This document shows positions 61,733 to 64,000 of a DNA stretch of 64,000 nt, piece by piece. Origin of the DNA: Erysipelothrix tonsillarum DSM 14972 (lineage in GTDB: Bacteria; Bacillota_I; Bacilli_A; Erysipelotrichales; Erysipelotrichaceae); the NCBI RefSeq assembly GCF_000373785.1, contig NZ_KB892380.1:282771-346770 (forward strand), written 5' to 3'. Both the position numbers and the translations under genes were made by a program. The notes beneath the pieces were generated by a model. That model was not told the DNA's origin and made no database searches. It saw only the letters and a list, made by a program, of their open reading frames with translations. Position 1 is the stretch's first letter; every line of letters begins with the position of its first letter.

Positions 61733-63592
61733 ATGTGGAAAGAAACAATTTTAAGTCTAAAAGAAACGATCCTATGTGGAATTCTTTTATTGCTGGGAGC
61801 ATTATTTAATAATAATATATTACTGATCTTAGCGATTGCGATCGGTGGTTATGAACAAACGAAAGAAGGGATTACCGATACCGTTCAGAATAAACATTTA
61901 AATGTAGAATTGCTTATGATTCTTTCTGCAATCGGGGCCTGTTTAATTGGCTATTATATGGAGGGTGCAGTTTTAATCTTTATTTTCTCATTATCTGGAG
62001 CACTTGAAGAGTTGACACTGGACCAAAGTCAACGCGAAATTCGATCACTTATGGAATTACAACCAACAGAAGCAACGCGATTAAATAAAAACGGAAGTAC
62101 AGAAGTTGTTAGTGTTGAGGAATTAGAGGTCGGAGATAAGGTGATTGTGGCCGTGGGAGAAACAATTCCAATTGATGCAATGATCTATAATGGTCAAAGT
62201 AGTATTGAAGAAGCTGCAATTACGGGTGAATCAATGCCTAAGGAAAAGAAGGTGGGCGATACAGTATTTGGGGGAACATTGAATATTTCTCACCCGCTTA
62301 CGATAGAGGTTAATACTTCTGTTAACGATACCTTAATTCAAAAAATTGTAAGAATGGTCGAAGAGGCACAACAATTCCCTTCGAAAACAGCTCGATTTAT
62401 TGAACGCATCGAAGATTATTATGCACGAATCGTATTGGTTGTCGTAGCGCTAGTAATTCTTATACCAATTCTTTTTATGGGTCAGTCCTTTGAAGCTTCA
62501 TTTTATAGAGGGATGATTCTCTTAGTTGTTGCATCGCCATGTGCGTTGATTGCATCGGTAACGCCTGCTACTCTATCTGCGATTTCGAATGGAGCCAAAC
62601 GTGGTATTTTAGTTAAAGGCGGTATTCATTTCGAAAACATGATGGATGCAAAGGCAATTGCTTTTGATAAAACGGGCACACTGACTGAAGGTGTTCCATC
62701 ACTCACGGATGTCTTCTATTTAGATGGTGTAGATGCTCGCGAAGTTGGAGAAGCTGTTATTGCGATTGAACAGTATTCTACGCATCCTCTCGCAAATGCT
62801 GTGGTCTCCGGCCTTTATAATCAGTTAAAAATTGAAGATTATCCATCCGCAAATAATGTTGAAGAAGTTGCTGGATATGGAATTAAAGGTGTTTATGGTG
62901 GAAAAGAATATCGGATTGGTAAACTTGAACACATGACAACGGACGATCAATTTGTCATTGATAAAGGATTAGAGTTATCTCAAGCAGGGAAAAGTCTTGT
63001 GTATATTCAACAAGATGAAGATGTTATTGGAGTCTTGGGATTAATTGATGTGATTCGTGAAGAAGCCATCGCACTAGTGCAATGGTTAAATAACAATGAT
63101 ATAAAAACGGTAATGATCACTGGAGACAACCAACAAACTGCAGAGCACATCGGTTCAAAAATTGGTGTTTCTAAAATTGTAGCAGAATGTCTCCCTGATG
63201 AAAAAGCGACAATCATTCGAGATCTTGAACGAGAAATGGGAACAGTGGTAATGATTGGAGATGGTATTAATGATGCGCCAGCGCTTGCAAATGCGACCAT
63301 TGGGGTTGCGATGGGAAGCGGAACAGATATTGCAATGGAGGCAGCTGATATCATTTTAGTTAAGGATGACATTAGTGGGATACGCTATGCAATTGAACTT
63401 TCGCTGCGACTACGTAAAATTGTGATTCAAAATGTTGTTTTTTCAATCGGTGTTATTCTACTTCTTGTCATATCAAACTTCTTTGATATGATCAGTCTTC
63501 CAATTGGTGTAGTGGGACATGAAGGAAGTACCATTCTTGTTATTCTTAATAGTTTAAGACTGTTAAGAGAAATTAAAATGGAAAAAGCTTAG
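61733..63592 (+). CDS. P1B-4-type heavy-metal ATPase (PfeT/FrvA-like efflux)
   Basis: This P-type ATPase of 619 residues has no N-terminal metal-binding domain. Motifs: ITGES in the actuator domain, the metal-site SPC (268-270, ASPCALIASV), phosphorylated Asp312 in DKTGTLTEG, HPLA in the N domain, and GDGINDAPAL in the hinge. The final membrane helix has HEGST at 596-600; SPC plus HEGG/S(S/T) is the P1B-4 signature. Such pumps (Bacillus PfeT/ZosA, Listeria FrvA) export Fe(II), and some Co or Zn. A perfect Fur box overlaps its promoter, unusual for simple iron repression of an exporter and in line with PfeT, where Fur/PerR control is known. GGAGGG precedes the ATG. Confidence 0.92.
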   Translation: MWKETILSLKETILCGILLLLGALFNNNILLILAIAIGGYEQTKEGITDTVQNKHLNVELLMILSAIGACLIGYYMEGAVLIFIFSLSGALEELTLDQSQREIRSLMELQPTEATRLNKNGSTEVVSVEELEVGDKVIVAVGETIPIDAMIYNGQSSIEEAAITGESMPKEKKVGDTVFGGTLNISHPLTIEVNTSVNDTLIQKIVRMVEEAQQFPSKTARFIERIEDYYARIVLVVVALVILIPILFMGQSFEASFYRGMILLVVASPCALIASVTPATLSAISNGAKRGILVKGGIHFENMMDAKAIAFDKTGTLTEGVPSLTDVFYLDGVDAREVGEAVIAIEQYSTHPLANAVVSGLYNQLKIEDYPSANNVEEVAGYGIKGVYGGKEYRIGKLEHMTTDDQFVIDKGLELSQAGKSLVYIQQDEDVIGVLGLIDVIREEAIALVQWLNNNDIKTVMITGDNQQTAEHIGSKIGVSKIVAECLPDEKATIIRDLEREMGTVVMIGDGINDAPALANATIGVAMGSGTDIAMEAADIILVKDDISGIRYAIELSLRLRKIVIQNVVFSIGVILLLVISNFFDMISLPIGVVGHEGSTILVILNSLRLLREIKMEKA

Positions 63593-63597
63593 TAAAA

Positions 63598-63622
63598 TAA
63601 GGGCTCTGTGCCCTTTTTTACT
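63598..63622 (+). terminator. Terminator after the P1B-4 ATPase gene
   Basis: AAGGGC-TCTGT-GCCCTT hairpin followed by T residues. Confidence 0.88.
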
Positions 63623-63723
63623 TTATAAACCGGTATGAATCCTATGATTTAAACCCTTAAAATCACATAACAAGATGTTTTGTGAAGAAACGCAAAATAA
63701 AACAAAATAAAGTGAAAATAGTG

Positions 63724-63752
63724 TTGACGGTGGGTAGAGAGGGTGGTATTAT
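63724..63752 (+). promoter_or_regulatory. Ribosomal RNA promoter
   Basis: TTGACG at 63724-63729 and TATTAT at 63747-63752 are 17 bases apart; the predicted start is near 63759. The following leader has CTTTGAAAACTAAACAGG (from 63791), a segment typical of Firmicute rRNA leaders with antitermination and processing roles. Confidence 0.85.
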
Positions 63753-63879
63753 ATACAAGCGCTAAGGGAAACCGAGTGCAAGAAATGGTCTTTGAAAACT
63801 AAACAGGAAACGTCAATTTCAAAAAGAAATACGGATAAATAAATAAACAAAACTCGTCAGAGTTAAAAAGAGAAAGAAT

Positions 63880-64000
<121 letters not shown>

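Noticed and set aside
63007..63372. 121-codon frame opposite the P1B-4 ATPase gene
   Set aside because: Antisense to the conserved GDGINDAP region, without a ribosome site; an artefact of codon structure.

Overview
The window is a low-GC Gram-positive (Firmicutes-type) chromosome segment with dense genes and short intergenic gaps. It carries no recognisable prophage, insertion sequence, transposon or CRISPR array. Gene content (DnaX/RecR, PyrR attenuation, tmRNA, sortase, LTA-synthase-like enzyme, Fur and DtxR-type metalloregulators) and the 5' end of the 16S rRNA at the right edge fit the Erysipelotrichaceae, most likely Erysipelothrix. The genus is an inference from memory of the 16S 5' region and gene content, not a database result. 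A perfect match to the Bacillus parS site (455-470) next to the SRP RNA-tadA-dnaX-recR block suggests an origin-proximal location.

Layout. 1-6.9 kb: a Cof-type HAD phosphatase (cut by the window edge), parS, SRP RNA, a tadA-acetyltransferase fusion, a sortase, dnaX, recR, an unknown gene, a CYTH protein and nadK. 7-15 kb: a rodA-like SEDS gene, a PTS permease relative lacking its phosphorylation and sugar-binding residues, then mutS-mutL-miaA as an overlapping operon. 15-21 kb: two ABC exporters and two DegV lipid-binding paralogues. 21-32 kb: yigZ, a Fur-family regulator, a CatE-like dioxygenase, a CDF metal exporter, an MFS exporter next to an XRE-TPR regulator, the attenuator-controlled pyrR-pyrF-pyrE operon, a MerR regulator and a UPF0173 hydrolase. 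32-36.7 kb: a DtxR-type regulator leading a Mn/Zn/Fe ABC uptake operon, with a DtxR-box at its promoter. 36.7-41.3 kb: PAP2 phosphatase, a beta-lactamase-fold hydrolase with a HAD phosphatase, a CAP-domain lipoprotein, a small exported protein and tmRNA. 41.3-49.5 kb: proB-proA, an OpgB/LtaS-like phosphoglycerol transferase, and an apparent operon of an S9 peptidase, an AAA_15-type ATPase and proC. 49.5-53.6 kb: a DUF1576 membrane protein, a small alarmone synthetase, a HesB-like protein, a TIM-barrel protein and YitT. 53.6-63.6 kb: a GNAT-dipeptidase-membrane protein-alanine racemase operon, HAD and APH-fold enzymes, rmuC, a patatin, an aldo/keto reductase and a Fur-box-controlled P1B-4 metal ATPase. 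The window ends in an rRNA promoter and the start of 16S rRNA.

Themes. Metal homeostasis recurs: a Fur-family gene, a CDF exporter, the DtxR-boxed uptake operon, and a P1B-4 exporter with a perfect Fur box. All three proline-biosynthesis genes lie within 5 kb. The pyrimidine operon here is reduced to the last two steps plus PyrR, which suggests orotate use. The less expected items are the degenerate PTS protein, the TadA-GNAT fusion with an apparent AUA start, A8 slippage-like tracts in dnaX and tadA, and a 16-bp perfect hairpin over the Shine-Dalgarno of the MacB-like exporter.
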